Source: CAJXNP01 sp050305935
GTDB taxonomy: Bacteria > Bacteroidota > Bacteroidia > Cytophagales > Cyclobacteriaceae
Direction of reading: 5' to 3'
Assembly (NCBI GenBank): GCA_050305935.1
Contig: JBNLGG010000034.1
Coordinates: 1 to 44,495, forward strand
Length of the DNA: 44,495 bases
The translations under genes and the position numbers were made by a program. Below the pieces are notes generated by a model. It did not search any database and was not told the DNA's origin. It worked only from the letters and a program-made list of their open reading frames with translations. This document shows positions 32,365-42,900 of the stretch, piece after piece (the first letter of the stretch is position 1; every line of letters starts with the position of its first letter).

Positions 32365-33369
32365 TTACTTCAATTTGGAATAGAGAGCGCGTGGAGGAAC
32401 CGCAAAAACTGAAAGGTTTATGAAAGGGGTAAAATGGTGGTGGAAATCGTGTACCCGTCGTCTTGCTGCATCACCGGGATGAACGAACACCGAATACAGC
32501 GGTTGAGAAATCCCAGCGTCCAGCCCTATCCACATCCAATCTTTGATCTCCTTTTCCAGACCCACTTTGAGGTCAATCGCGCTGCGTCGAAACTCTATGT
32601 TTTCAAACCCATCGAGTGAATTTTTCAGGAGGTAAGAAGCGCCGATCGCTTCCATTGACCCTTTCAGGTACAAATTATCGGGTATAAGCGCTTTTGTGAC
32701 AGTGACTTGTTTGGGTAGGTTGATGTTGAGGTGCCAATTATTCGAAAGCTCATTTTCATAAATAAGAAGCGGGGCAATTCGGAAACGGCCAAGGCTGTTT
32801 CCCATGATGACACCCATTGCCATGCTTTTTTCCCCTGTTTTTTTGCCAATAAAAAAGCTGCCGCTGTAATCCAGAATGGAAGAATAGTAGCTAAAACTAT
32901 ACTCGTCTGCCTTCAGGGAACCGCTTGCATGACCACCGATGAAGTGGTTCCCGTTGTAAAACCACTGATAAGCGAGGGTTATTCCCGAATTATTGAGCTT
33001 GACTTTTTTGTCATAGAAGTTGTTTTCGCCCAGATTAAGGCTTTCATTTTTGTATTTCAATTGGGTGATCAGCTTAAACCGGTCCTTTAGAACGAGGGGC
33101 ACATTAAGTTTTGCTTCAATGAGCCTGTTGGCTTCAAAATCTTCATTTCCCGTTTGGAATTCGGTAGGATAAGCATTTATTGAGGGCAGCGTACGGTAAT
33201 TGATTTCAATGAATTTTGGTCGCTGAAAACACTTGATGCTGGTGTGCGGATCGTCATTGGCGACAGTAGTGGTATCGGAAGGAGCATCCGCCAACGCAGA
33301 TAATGTCGCCATCGCGAAAAATAAGCCCAAACTAAATTTTAAAACCACTATTTTAAGGTAATGATCCAT
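32365..33369 (-). CDS. Outer membrane beta-barrel protein, probably DUF6268 family
   Basis: 334 aa with an N-terminal signal peptide (LKFSLGLFFAMATLSALADA). The mature part is a run of amphipathic strands rich in Tyr, Phe, Asn and Gly (LITQLKYKNESLNLGENNFY, GITLAYQWFYNGNHFIGGHA). It resembles DUF6268-type outer membrane proteins of Bacteroidota; the C-terminus (ALYSKLK) is not an aromatic end signal, so I hold the barrel call with some reserve. Function unknown. ATG start; single gene with long flanking gaps on the left. Confidence 0.65.
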   Translation of the reverse strand: MDHYLKIVVLKFSLGLFFAMATLSALADAPSDTTTVANDDPHTSIKCFQRPKFIEINYRTLPSINAYPTEFQTGNEDFEANRLIEAKLNVPLVLKDRFKLITQLKYKNESLNLGENNFYDKKVKLNNSGITLAYQWFYNGNHFIGGHASGSLKADEYSFSYYSSILDYSGSFFIGKKTGEKSMAMGVIMGNSLGRFRIAPLLIYENELSNNWHLNINLPKQVTVTKALIPDNLYLKGSMEAIGASYLLKNSLDGFENIEFRRSAIDLKVGLEKEIKDWMWIGLDAGISQPLYSVFVHPGDAARRRVHDFHHHFTPFINLSVFAVPPRALYSKLK

Positions 33370-33495
33370 TAGTTAACAGTACAATGTTCCGATTGTTATA
33401 GTATAGGGGTAGGAAATATCGGAATAAAGTTTTTACAATTCAAATAATATGGACTAACAGCCACTAAAAACTGACGGACAGCTTTTGTTATTCGA

Positions 33496-33792
33496 TTAGT
33501 TGTTTTGACTCAATAACTCTCGTGTGATGGCCTCCCATTCATTGTCAAGCGATGTCGAAGGCATTTTTCTTCCGGCCCTTTCATACCAGTAGTTCGCGTT
33601 CCATTGGTCGCCTTCCTTCCGGTGGAGGTACGCGTGGATCAGGCTTCCATACCGGTCGCTGATATTCTGGGCAATGTTGTGAGATGCTTCCCAGTGGCCC
33701 ACGGCATCTTCATACATAGCTTCCAGGTAGGGGGTTAATCCAGCAGGTTTTGACCTGTCTTCGATGGTTTTCACAAAGTCTTCGAAACTCAT
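33496..33792 (-). CDS. Small conserved cytoplasmic protein, unknown
   Basis: 98 aa. HWEASHNIAQNISDRYGSLI followed by HAYLHRKEGDQWNANYWYERAG is a pattern I know from uncharacterised small proteins of several phyla. The conserved His, Asp, Asn and Arg residues suggest a binding or catalytic site, but no function is established to my knowledge. The gene starts 3 bases after the DUF4202 stop on the same strand, so the two are almost certainly co-translated. Confidence 0.75.
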   Translation of the reverse strand: MSFEDFVKTIEDRSKPAGLTPYLEAMYEDAVGHWEASHNIAQNISDRYGSLIHAYLHRKEGDQWNANYWYERAGRKMPSTSLDNEWEAITRELLSQNN

Positions 33793-33795
33793 CGC

Positions 33796-34377
33796 CTATG
33801 CGAGCGCTTGTTGGATTAACTTTATAGAATCATCTGATAATTTTAATTCCAATGCCGCTTGGTGCCCCTTTTCTGACATTTTCCCCCAGGTTTTTTGAAG
33901 TATGCTGATCACTTTTTCCTCGTCATGTTGACCAGTAAAATCTTCGAAATAATATTCAAGGAATACCAGGCAGACAACATCTTCCAGTGTCTGGGATTCC
34001 CCATCCTGCCGTAGTTGTTTTTTCTGGACCAGGAATTTCACCCTTTCGATAATATCGTCGTCGTAGCCTATCTGGCGTAAAATCTTTTCAGCAATGTCGG
34101 CATGGTGTTGTTTTAGCTTGTTGCGCCAGTTGAGGTAGCCTACCCGGTCTTTTGGATAACTGTCCCTGGGGATTTCCCATCTCCCAATATGTTGGCATCG
34201 AATAGCCAGGCGCAGTGCCTCGGAGGCGTCAGGTGAAAACTCGATCAGTTTTTTGCTCATTCGCTGGGCGTAGATTAATTCCTTGGGATAGTTTTTATCC
34301 CTGGATACCTCTGTATTAGGATCCTTTTCATTGTATTCGTCAAAGGCTTCGATGGCTTTCTCAAATAGGGCTGACAT
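33796..34377 (-). CDS. DUF4202 domain protein
   Basis: 193 aa, the whole of it one DUF4202 domain: DPNTEVSRDKNYPKELIYAQ, IRCQHIGRWEIPRDSYPKDR, the GYLNWRNKLKQHHADIAEKI stretch, and LEDVVCLVFLEYYFEDF then KTWGKMSEKG. The repeated His and Asp residues (QHIGRW, HHAD, LED) look like an HD-type metal site, which is inference; no biochemical role is known to me. ATG at 34377, divergent from aguA across 99 bp, and 3 bases upstream of the 98-aa gene. Confidence 0.85.
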   Translation of the reverse strand: MSALFEKAIEAFDEYNEKDPNTEVSRDKNYPKELIYAQRMSKKLIEFSPDASEALRLAIRCQHIGRWEIPRDSYPKDRVGYLNWRNKLKQHHADIAEKILRQIGYDDDIIERVKFLVQKKQLRQDGESQTLEDVVCLVFLEYYFEDFTGQHDEEKVISILQKTWGKMSEKGHQAALELKLSDDSIKLIQQALA

Positions 34378-34476
34378 AAGTAATTGTTTTAAAATAGTAA
34401 AGAAACATATTTTGTTGTGAATAATCTATTGATTTCCCTATTGACTGCTTAATTTTACTGCTAAATCAATCAAACT

Positions 34477-35487
34477 ATGAACATTTTTCCGGCAGAGTGG
34501 TACCCTCAGCAATCGGTTTTAATTACCTGGCCAAATGAGCATACGGATTGGGCGGATAGCCTGATGGAGGTGACAGAGTGCTACAAAAAAATTGTACATG
34601 CCATTTCTACCAGACAACAGTTGGTGATCATTTGCCATGACAGCAAAATGGTGAAGGAGGAATTAGGAGATATATTTAATTCTAATATCCAATTACTGGA
34701 GGCCCCCTACAATGACACGTGGATTCGAGACTATGGGCCGATTACCGTCTTCGAAGAGGAAAAGCCAAAATGGCTGGACTTCCAATTTAATGGCTGGGGA
34801 AGGAAATTTGAAGCAGGAAAAGACAATGCACTTACGGCCTTTTTGAAAAAAGAATTATTTCCTTATCTGACATTAGAAGATCATTTATCTTTTGTGCTGG
34901 AAGGGGGTAGCATCGAGTCAGATGGTCAGGGCACATTGCTCACGACCTCCCATTGCCTGATGGCAAATAATAGAAACCAGCCGCTCTCACGTGGCGGAAT
35001 TGAGAAGTACCTGAAGGAAGCCTTGGGTGTGAAAAGGATATTGTGGCTGGAGTTTGGGTGGCTGGAAGGTGATGACACAGATGGCCACATTGACACCATT
35101 GCGCGGTTTTGTGACGAGCATACGATTGCCTACGTGAAGGTGGAAGATAAAAACGACAACCACTTTCATGATTTTACTGATATGGAAAGAGAGCTGATAG
35201 CGTTTGCCAATGCCGAAGGAAAGCCCTATAAACTGGTACCCCTACCGATGCCGGATGCGGTGTTTTCACCAGAGGGCAAGAGACTTCCAGCTACCTATGC
35301 CAATTTCCTCATCATTAACGGTGCAGTGTTAATGCCCATTTATAATTGCAAACAGGATGAACTGGCGGTTCAGCAGCTTACCTCAGCCTTTCCTGACAGG
35401 GAAGTCATTGGGATCAACTGCCTTCCTTTGATCCGCCAAAATGGATCATTACATTGTATGACCATGCAAATACCGAAATTTGATTAA
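34477..35487 (+). CDS. aguA: Agmatine deiminase
   Basis: Hydrolyses agmatine to N-carbamoylputrescine and ammonia. 336 aa, a pentein-fold enzyme. Conserved blocks: TWIRDYGPI, LEGGSIESDGQGTLLTT, GDDTDGHIDTIARF and the C-terminal nucleophile Cys327 in NGSLHCMTMQIP. ATG start. It lies 9 bp upstream of aguB, and together the pair converts agmatine to putrescine. TAATTTTA at 34450 with TTG 18 bases before it is a weak promoter candidate. Confidence 0.93.
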   Translation: MNIFPAEWYPQQSVLITWPNEHTDWADSLMEVTECYKKIVHAISTRQQLVIICHDSKMVKEELGDIFNSNIQLLEAPYNDTWIRDYGPITVFEEEKPKWLDFQFNGWGRKFEAGKDNALTAFLKKELFPYLTLEDHLSFVLEGGSIESDGQGTLLTTSHCLMANNRNQPLSRGGIEKYLKEALGVKRILWLEFGWLEGDDTDGHIDTIARFCDEHTIAYVKVEDKNDNHFHDFTDMERELIAFANAEGKPYKLVPLPMPDAVFSPEGKRLPATYANFLIINGAVLMPIYNCKQDELAVQQLTSAFPDREVIGINCLPLIRQNGSLHCMTMQIPKFD

Positions 35488-35496
35488 TCACTGACT

Positions 35497-36372
35497 ATGA
35501 GAGTAGGACTTATCCAGCAGGCGAATAGCGCTGATATCGATCAAAATATTGCTAAACTAAAGGAAAACATCCGAGCCTGTGCGGCTGAGGGTGCTGAGTT
35601 AGTGGTGCTTCAGGAACTACACAACGGACTTTATTTCTGCCAAACGGAAGATACCGGGCTGTTTGATCAGGCGGAGGCTATTCCGGGTAATAGCACAGAA
35701 ATCTATGGCATACTGGCGAAGGAACTTGGAATAGTGATTGTCACTTCACTCTTCGAAAAACGAGCGAAAGGCCTTTTTCACAATACAGCAGTGGTTTTTG
35801 AAAAGGATGGGAGCATAGCGGGTATGTACCGGAAAATGCACATCCCCGATGATCCGGCTTATTACGAAAAGTTTTATTTCACCCCCGGTGATATTGGCTT
35901 TGAACCCATCCAAACGTCCGTAGGGAAACTCGGCTTGCTTGTTTGCTGGGACCAGTGGTTTCCCGAAGGAGCCAGGATCATGGCTTTGAAGGGAGCGGAC
36001 ATGCTTATTTACCCTACGGCCATTGGTTACGAGTCATCTGATCCGGAAGAAGAGAAAAACCGGCAACAGGAGGCATGGATTATCTCTCAGAGGGCGCATG
36101 CCGTGGCGAATGGCCTGCATGTAATTTCCGTCAACCGTGTGGGCTTTGAGCCTGACCCCAGCGGCGTGACCGGAGGCATCACCTTCTGGGGCAGTAGTTT
36201 CGTGGCAGGACCACAGGGTGAATTTCTGGCTCAGGCATCCAGGGAAAATGAGGAAAATATGGTAGTTGATGTGGATCTTGACCGGTCGGAATCTGTGCGT
36301 CGTATTTGGCCGTTTTTCAGGGATCGTAGAATTGATGCCTATCAGGATATCCTAAAAAGGTATGCCGATTAA
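35497..36372 (+). CDS. aguB: N-carbamoylputrescine amidohydrolase
   Basis: Nitrilase-superfamily enzyme that releases putrescine, CO2 and ammonia from N-carbamoylputrescine. 291 aa. The catalytic triad is Glu40 (VVLQELHNGLYFCQ), Lys113 (MYRKMHIPDDP) and Cys150 (LGLLVCWDQWFPE); the substrate-region motifs YYEKFYFTPGD and PTAIGYE match plant and bacterial AguB/NLP1. ATG start, directly after aguA. Its stop lies 3 bases from the convergent stop of the next gene. Confidence 0.95.
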   Translation: MRVGLIQQANSADIDQNIAKLKENIRACAAEGAELVVLQELHNGLYFCQTEDTGLFDQAEAIPGNSTEIYGILAKELGIVIVTSLFEKRAKGLFHNTAVVFEKDGSIAGMYRKMHIPDDPAYYEKFYFTPGDIGFEPIQTSVGKLGLLVCWDQWFPEGARIMALKGADMLIYPTAIGYESSDPEEEKNRQQEAWIISQRAHAVANGLHVISVNRVGFEPDPSGVTGGITFWGSSFVAGPQGEFLAQASRENEENMVVDVDLDRSESVRRIWPFFRDRRIDAYQDILKRYAD

Positions 36373-36375
36373 GCA

Positions 36376-37053
36376 CTAGTGACCGTCCGTGCTCCAGTAG
36401 CGTCTGTTCTTTTCAAATTGATCAAAAAGATCGCCGACTGCCTCGTCTACGATGCTATTAAGGGCACATTGCCAGCTTCCTTCCTCACACTCCAATTGAC
36501 CACCGGGATTTAGGGGTTTTTTAGTATATGTCTTATCGAGAAAGATTCGGTTGGTTACGATGTTGTACAATAAGATCCGAGCTTCCACGATTTTTTCACC
36601 CTCTACCATTTTGGCAGACACGGACACCACGTCGATCACCCAGTCCACCCCATATTTCTTTGCCAGGCTTTGTATCTCAGTCCTGTTGGTTGATGACTTA
36701 TCTGTTACGGGATAGACCAGCGGCTGTGAGTGGTATTCGTAGATTTTATAGGTCAGATTGGTGGTGAGAAGAAAAGAAATCTGACTGAAAAAAGATTGTT
36801 TTTGCAGATAGTCCAATTCCTTATTCCTGATTATCTTCCAGTTCTCAGCAAGGCTTTCCTTTGCATAATTGGCCCTTATTTCATCGGTGATTTCAATATC
36901 CCGGTTATATTCAGAAAGCTCGGAAAGTATTTCCTCATCTGCCAGTTCCTGGTTAGGCCAGGTGGCAATGATGGTAGGGCTGAAATTAGATTGGGCGAAA
37001 ATGTAAAATCCCGGAGTAAATAAAATTGCCAGTAGAAAACAAAAACGTTTCAT
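36376..37053 (-). CDS. Secreted protein, unknown
   Basis: 225 aa from the ATG at 37053, which opens a good signal peptide (MKRFCFLLAILFTPGFYIFA then Q). The frame extends to a TTG at 37077, without support. No family recognised. The second half reads KKYGVDWVIDVVSVSAKMVE followed by a strand with ARILLYNIVTNRIFLDKTY, similar in style to periplasmic proteins that assemble a small alpha/beta domain of the TolB-N or CsgG type. Two cysteines (ECEEGSWQC) could form a disulfide. It is downstream of the other secreted gene at 37100-37966 on the same strand, 46 bp apart, probably one unit. Confidence 0.65.
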   Translation of the reverse strand: MKRFCFLLAILFTPGFYIFAQSNFSPTIIATWPNQELADEEILSELSEYNRDIEITDEIRANYAKESLAENWKIIRNKELDYLQKQSFFSQISFLLTTNLTYKIYEYHSQPLVYPVTDKSSTNRTEIQSLAKKYGVDWVIDVVSVSAKMVEGEKIVEARILLYNIVTNRIFLDKTYTKKPLNPGGQLECEEGSWQCALNSIVDEAVGDLFDQFEKNRRYWSTDGH

Positions 37054-37099
37054 AATTGAATCGAATGAAAAGGTCAATATAAAATTAAATGGGGAGCAA

Positions 37100-37966
37100 T
37101 TACATCTTCACTTCCATTTTTTCAAAGAGCTGGTATTCATCACCGTTAAAAATTGCCAGCCGGTAGCCGGTAAAATCACTTTCAGGAATAATGATCTCGA
37201 CGATAAAAACAGGCTTGTTTTTAATAAGGTAGGGGATGGGTAGTAGGTCCCAAAAGACATAGTCTTCATTAAGCGCCTTTAATGTGCGAATAGTCGCCCC
37301 TTCATGTTCCAGCAGGTAGGATGCAAAGGTGAAATTTTCCAGGTCTTCGATGGACAGGATGGAAACTTTATTGACAGGACTTTCCTTTAACTCAACGTGT
37401 TTTGATTTCAGTAGCCCGTCTTTATTGTATTTGATATACTGCTGGATATTTTTATCGAGTGATTTTTTGGTGATTTCCTCATGGTTAAATTTTTCAATGA
37501 GTTTCGGCTCAAGTCCCTTCCCAATACCGTAAAAAACCAGTTCATTTTTATATTCTTCGGCAAGCTGTTCAGGCCTTAGCACGGCAATGAACATCCCGTC
37601 GATCATGTCTTCGTAGTATTCGACTCGCTCAAAATGGGTAAGCGACACCTTTTCATGAGATTGATTGAAAACGGTGATGTCTTTGTAAATACTGAGATCG
37701 AAATATTTTGAAGCCACGCTGTCGGATATTTCCTTCCGGGTGAGAAAGTATTCTTTCGTAATGGTCGAATCGGCGTTTAGCAATAATTCCTCTCTGGCGC
37801 TCAAAATATCTACACTATCTTTAAATTCCACCGTGGTATAAAATTCATTCGTGTTTTGAATGTACCACACCCTGCCCACAAACTGAATGCTATCTTGTCC
37901 TTGCCCGGCATGGAAGGCGGTGTTGAGGCAAAAAAGTAATGCAAATTTGAGCAGTATTTTATACAT
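37100..37966 (-). CDS. Secreted protein, unknown
   Basis: 288 aa with a signal peptide (LLKFALLFCLNTAFHAGQGQ). The mature protein is acidic and alternates strands and helices; FVGRVWYIQNTNEFYTTVEF begins it and FIVEIIIPESDFTGYRLAIF stands near the end. No cysteine-based or metal motif is visible and I do not recognise a family. Probable operon with the secreted protein gene at 36376-37053. ATG start. Confidence 0.65.
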   Translation of the reverse strand: MYKILLKFALLFCLNTAFHAGQGQDSIQFVGRVWYIQNTNEFYTTVEFKDSVDILSAREELLLNADSTITKEYFLTRKEISDSVASKYFDLSIYKDITVFNQSHEKVSLTHFERVEYYEDMIDGMFIAVLRPEQLAEEYKNELVFYGIGKGLEPKLIEKFNHEEITKKSLDKNIQQYIKYNKDGLLKSKHVELKESPVNKVSILSIEDLENFTFASYLLEHEGATIRTLKALNEDYVFWDLLPIPYLIKNKPVFIVEIIIPESDFTGYRLAIFNGDEYQLFEKMEVKM

Positions 37967-38711
37967 AAGAATTTAGTGGATCAACCTCATTCAATAACTC
38001 CTTCGACCCGAAATTATTTTTGAAGCTGCAAAAATAGGGAAATGAATTTGAATTGTGGTAGGGGAATATAAGAAACAACCGGAAACCGTTTTTGGGGTGA
38101 AAAAGTGCTTGCCTGGATCTAAATCCAGTGAAGCCGGACAACTACTACCTGCGTAGCTTAGCTGGCCGGACCCTCTTACTTCGACCAGTTTTCCAGGGTT
38201 TGTAATAAATGGCGTCATTTGCCATCAGCACTTCGATAGGCCCTGTTTTTCCATTTTTTCAACTTCCTGATAGGTAAACAACATGGTCTTTTTACAATAC
38301 ACGTGTTTTCCCGTCGGCAGGGCAGTATTTGCTATTTCAAAATGAAGGGATAGCGGCGTAGCCACGATAACAGTGTTCACGTCTTTGTTTTCCAGCAGCT
38401 TGCTATAATCGGTATATTTTTTTGCAGAAGGGTCTGCCTGGCCAATGCCTTTTTCCAGGCGATCTGGCAGAATATCACCACAGGTAATTACCTTGATTCC
38501 ACTTATATTTTGAAGAAGCTTTATTAGCCAATTTCCCCTGCCTCCCGTACCTGAAATAATAGGTACGACTTGACACCAGTATACCCTTCCTGATAAATCT
38601 AATACGAAATATGGGTAAGATCAAAGTCAGGATGGACAGGTGGATTTTAGGTTGTTTGTTTGGATGTAATAGATTACTTTAATCGACTTGAAACCTTAAT
38701 GGCTTACCACT
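37967..38711. other. Gap with a decayed oxidoreductase gene
   Basis: 745 bp without an intact gene. The minus strand holds a Gfo/Idh/MocA remnant (38225-38590). The remainder (37967-38220) has no recognisable feature; a CAAAAATA at 38029-38036 fits a minus-strand -7 box for the secreted gene at 37966, but there is no -33 TTG at a suitable distance. Confidence 0.6.
38225..38590 (-). pseudogene. Gfo/Idh/MocA family oxidoreductase, N-terminal remnant
   Basis: On the minus strand a frame of about 115 codons reads ISGTGGRGNWLIKLLQN, then VITCGDILPDRLEKGIGQAD, KKYTDYSKLLENKDVNTVIV and ATPLSLHFEIANTALPTGKH with VYCKKTM, ending at TGA 38225-38227. This is the NAD(P)-binding Rossmann half of the family: GxGxRG at the dinucleotide loop and the conserved GKHVYCxKTM. 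The large substrate-binding half is missing, there is no clear start codon, and the frame directly after the stop differs by a shift (IEVLMANDAIYY). I read it as a degraded gene. Confidence 0.75.
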
Positions 38712-39776
38712 TTGAGAGTACGTAGAAAATTTACCTCCTGCCCCAATTGCGGGCAGATGCTGGAAAGAAAGGATAATTTTTGTCCTCATTGCGGTCAGGA
38801 AAACGATGACAAGAATGTATCTGCCAATATCCTTTTTTCGGAATTTATGGGCACTTATTTTTCACTTGACTCCTCCTTTTTTAAGTCCGTCAAGCCATTT
38901 TTAATCAGGCCCGGGTTTTTAACCAATCAGTTTAATAGCGGGAAAAGAAAATCCTACGCCAATCCGGTCAGGCTGTACCTTATTCTCAGCATTTTTTATT
39001 TTTTTATTGTTTCGATTTTTGGAGTAAAGGTTGCCAGTGACAAAGATAAGATGTCCGACAAAGATCTTATCGAGATAAGAAGTGAGGATTATTCTGATCC
39101 GGATTATGTGGACGCCCATGAGCGGGATTCCGTTCTTCGGGAGGCTGAAAAGTACTCTAACATGTGGAAGAGTGACACCATTCAATACAGTACAAATAAA
39201 GATAAAGATTCTACTGACTTTATATTAAACAGGTTGAATTGGCAGCTTGTAAAAGACCTAAAGCATGAGGATGAGTATTCTGATCAGGAGGTACTCGACT
39301 CGATGAAACTTGGCGGTCTCTCATTTTATGAAGACTACCTGGCAAGACAGGTGATTCGCATCAATCGCTCGGATACAGAATCTGTCGTTCGGTATCTGCT
39401 GCAAAACCTTCCGCTCATGATGCTCCTTGTCATACCGCTTTTTGCATTGATGCTGAAAGTCGTTTACTACAGGTCGAAGACCCTCTATGTAAAGCATATA
39501 ATACACGCATTGCATTTGCATTCCTTTGCTTATTTGATCTATGGTATCGGGCTATTGCTGATCATGTATTTGTTGAAAAGCGAAGAATGGCGGCTTGCTG
39601 TCTGGTTTGCCGGGTATTTTCTTGTGTTTGCTTACGCATATATTTCCTTTAAAAAAGTCTACAACCAGGGATGGGTAAAAAGCTTTTTCAAATTTTTTCT
39701 GGTAGGAGCTGGCTACTCCTTTCTGATTTTCCTCTTTTTTATCATCGAAGCTTCATTGTCGTTCCTATTATACTAG
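38712..39776 (+). CDS. DUF3667 family membrane protein with N-terminal zinc ribbon
   Basis: 354 aa. The N-terminus is a zinc ribbon, SCPNCGQ with Cys10 and Cys13 and NFCPHCGQEN with Cys24 and Cys27. GKRKSYANPVRLYLILSIFY follows, the DUF3667 core, then about five hydrophobic segments (near 80-102, 228-250, 258-285, 292-312, 322-353) with a 120-residue acidic loop after the first. Function unknown. The start is TTG at 38712: a stop lies 15 bases upstream in frame and no ATG precedes the zinc ribbon. The nearby ATG at 38699 is in another frame and ends at once. Confidence 0.8.
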   Translation: MRVRRKFTSCPNCGQMLERKDNFCPHCGQENDDKNVSANILFSEFMGTYFSLDSSFFKSVKPFLIRPGFLTNQFNSGKRKSYANPVRLYLILSIFYFFIVSIFGVKVASDKDKMSDKDLIEIRSEDYSDPDYVDAHERDSVLREAEKYSNMWKSDTIQYSTNKDKDSTDFILNRLNWQLVKDLKHEDEYSDQEVLDSMKLGGLSFYEDYLARQVIRINRSDTESVVRYLLQNLPLMMLLVIPLFALMLKVVYYRSKTLYVKHIIHALHLHSFAYLIYGIGLLLIMYLLKSEEWRLAVWFAGYFLVFAYAYISFKKVYNQGWVKSFFKFFLVGAGYSFLIFLFFIIEASLSFLLY

Positions 39777-39945
39777 AAAACCCGGCAGGACCTGGACTGG
39801 CATAAAAGGATCGAAAAAGTATATAAAAAGTCCTCACATAAGGTAAGCTTACATTCAACCCAGGAATTGCCTTATACATCTAAAAAATTCACGTTTGATA
39901 TTTTTTTTGTTGTAATTTTATCAGCTATAGGTGACATACATTTTT

Positions 39946-42900
39946 ATGAAAAAGCAGATACTTTATTTTTTGCTATTTTTCTCGTTTTCATTAGTTGATG
40001 CCGGGGCGCAGCGATTAGATATGCGTTTTTATGACCCTTTTAAAGACCTGCCTCTTACCAACACATATATTACAGGGCTGGCACAAGATACTTCCGGGAT
40101 CATTTGGATTGGTTCGAAAGATGGGTTGAACACCTATAACGGTACGGAAGTAGTCCAATTTTTTAACGATCCGCAGGATTCCACCAGCCTCATCGATAAC
40201 AATATTTCACATGTATTCATTGATAGTTTTGGGAGGATTTGGGTTGCAACCAATATCGGCCTGTGCCTCTACGATCCTGTGATGAATAATTTTAAACGCC
40301 TGGTTACAGCCCTTGACCTCAATGGCGTTGTAAGCCCAAATACAACGAAAGTAGTGGAGGACAAGAATCACAATATCTATATAGTCGTCGTAGATGGTGT
40401 ATATTTATTCGATGAAGAAAAAGCCTCTTTTTCTGAAATTGTGAAGATTGGAAAGGGGGGGATAACGGAAGTCTTGTTTGATGATCAGAACAATCTTTGG
40501 ATATCGGGCAATCAGGGAGGTGGCCTGTACTATTTCGACAGGTCAGAGGGCGATCTCGTTACTTTCAATGAATATATAGGGGGGGATCTTCTGATGAATG
40601 AGGAGATCTTTGATATTGTCTTTTATCATGGAAGACTATACATAGCTATGTATGGGGATGGGTTGGCGAGTGTCGACCTGACGACTAAAGATTTTAAGTC
40701 CTACAAAAATTCCAATGATTTCGATGCCCATATTATCAATACTTATGTGGACAATGATGACAGACTTTGGGTGTGTGATCTGAGCGGGCTAAAACTCTTT
40801 GACGAAGAACTGGATATATTCTACGGCTACTATGCCGAAGGTGAAATGGCCCACAACTTTAAAAAGAACATCACCGCTATATTTCAGGATCGCCAGGGAA
40901 GCTACTGGACAACCCATAATCCGGGGGGTGTTTCTGTGAGAAATAAACCCCGGGGTTTTAGGCTTACGAATAAAAGTGATGAATGGTACTGGCACACCAC
41001 GGAAGAAAATATTACCTCTTTTACCATGGATGATCTGGGAAACTGGTGGATTGGAAATCATTACAATGGCATAGATGTTTTTGATTGGGCACACACTAGA
41101 ATGATTACCTACTTACCAGGTGAAGAGAGCGGACTAGGAAAGGGGACCGTGTTCGCGATGCTTCACGACAGCAATCAGGAATTGTGGGTGGGAACCAATA
41201 TGAGCGGTTTGCAGAAATTCAATAAAAGAGATAGTACATTTTCCGCTTTTTTACATGATGAGGAAGAGCCGACCTCTATCGCGAGCAATGATGTGCGATC
41301 CATTGCCGAGGATAAATCAGGAAATCTTTGGTTGGCAGTGCATGGAAAAGGGGTAGATATGTTTGATCGCAGGTCAAATACATTTAAGCACTACTCCAAG
41401 GAAAACAACAATCTTTCAAATGCCTGGACCTACAAGGTTTTCGTTGATAAAAGCGAAAATGTGTGGGTGGCTAGCTCGTGGGGACTTAGCAAGTTGCCTC
41501 CCGGGGAGGAGCAGTTTATTACCTATTTAAACAATGTCGACGATCAATCGAGCCTTCCAAACAATGAGATCAATGACATCTTTCAGGATTCCAAGGGTGA
41601 TCTTTGGTTTGCCACTGACATCGGAATCTGTAAATACAATCGGCAGGAAGATAATTTTATACGATACCAACTCGGCTTTAAAAATAATTTTACCTGTGCC
41701 ATCGAAGAAGATTCCAAAGGAAACCTTTGGGTAAGCACCTATGACGGACTTTATTGTTTCAATCCTCTCAACAATCGATTATTTTATTTTAGTAACCGGG
41801 ATGGATTGCAGGACGGGGAGTTTAACCGAAATGCTTCTTTCAAAGACGGTGTGGGAACACTTTTTTTTGGGGGGGTGAATGGATTAACCAGCTTCATTCC
41901 TGAAAAACTAAACTATAATAATCAGCCTCCTGGAATTCGGATCACCAAACTCAGCGTCTTCAATGAGGAGGTAAAACCTAATGATGCCACGGGCATATTG
42001 AACCATCACATCGCTTATACCAAGGAGATCAAATTGGAATATACGCAAAATGTGATCGGCTTTGAGTTTGCCGCTATAAACATGATTAACCCGGAGAAAA
42101 ACCAATACCGTTACATCTTGCAGGGATTTGACAAAGACTGGGTGGATGTCGGGACCAGGAATACCGCCACCTATACTAATCTTAATCCGGGAAATTATGT
42201 GTTTAAAGTTATTGCATCCAACAATGATCAGGTGTGGAATGAGGAAGGTGTGTCCCTTTCCATTGTCGTAAGGCCTCCCTGGTGGATGACCTGGTGGTTC
42301 AGATTGATTTTAATATTAATGGTGGTATTGGCCGTTGCGCTCATTGTGTATGTCCGGACTGCCCGCCTGAAAAATCAAAAATTGATTTTGGAGAAGATGG
42401 TGGAGGACCGAACGCAGAGACTGCATGAAAAAAATCAATTGTTAAAGCAGCAGAAGGAGGATTTAAATGAGATCAATGCTTTGCTGGAGGAACGGACGCA
42501 ACAAGTGGAAGAGCAATCAGCTATCCTGATAAGACAAACCGATGATTTAAAGGACAAGAACTCCGAGCTTGAAAAACTAAATATCACAAAGGACAAATTC
42601 TTTTCCATCGTTGCTCACGACTTGAAAAACCCGTTTCATGCTATTTTAAGTTTGTCTGAGATGTTTTACACTAAGTTCGATAAACTGACAGATGAAGATA
42701 AGATCAAAATGGCAGGGTATATCAACAATTCCGGGAAGATCGTCTATAACCTACTGGAAAACCTGCTGAACTGGGCCAGGTCGCAGTCTGATCAGATAGT
42801 ATATAACCCGAAGGATTTAGATATTTTTGTTTTGATTGATGAGAATGTGCAGTTGATGAAAAACAATGCGGAGGAAAAGGAAATTAGTATTTGCTTTCAC

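Noticed and set aside
38029..38036. Minus-strand TATTTTTG as -7 box for the secreted gene at 37966
   Set aside because: Nearest -33 TTG is about 39 bases away.
38150..38175. tRNA-like GTAGCTTAGCTGG
   Set aside because: Resembles a D-arm, but no acceptor, anticodon or T-arm (GGTTCGA) can be placed around it.
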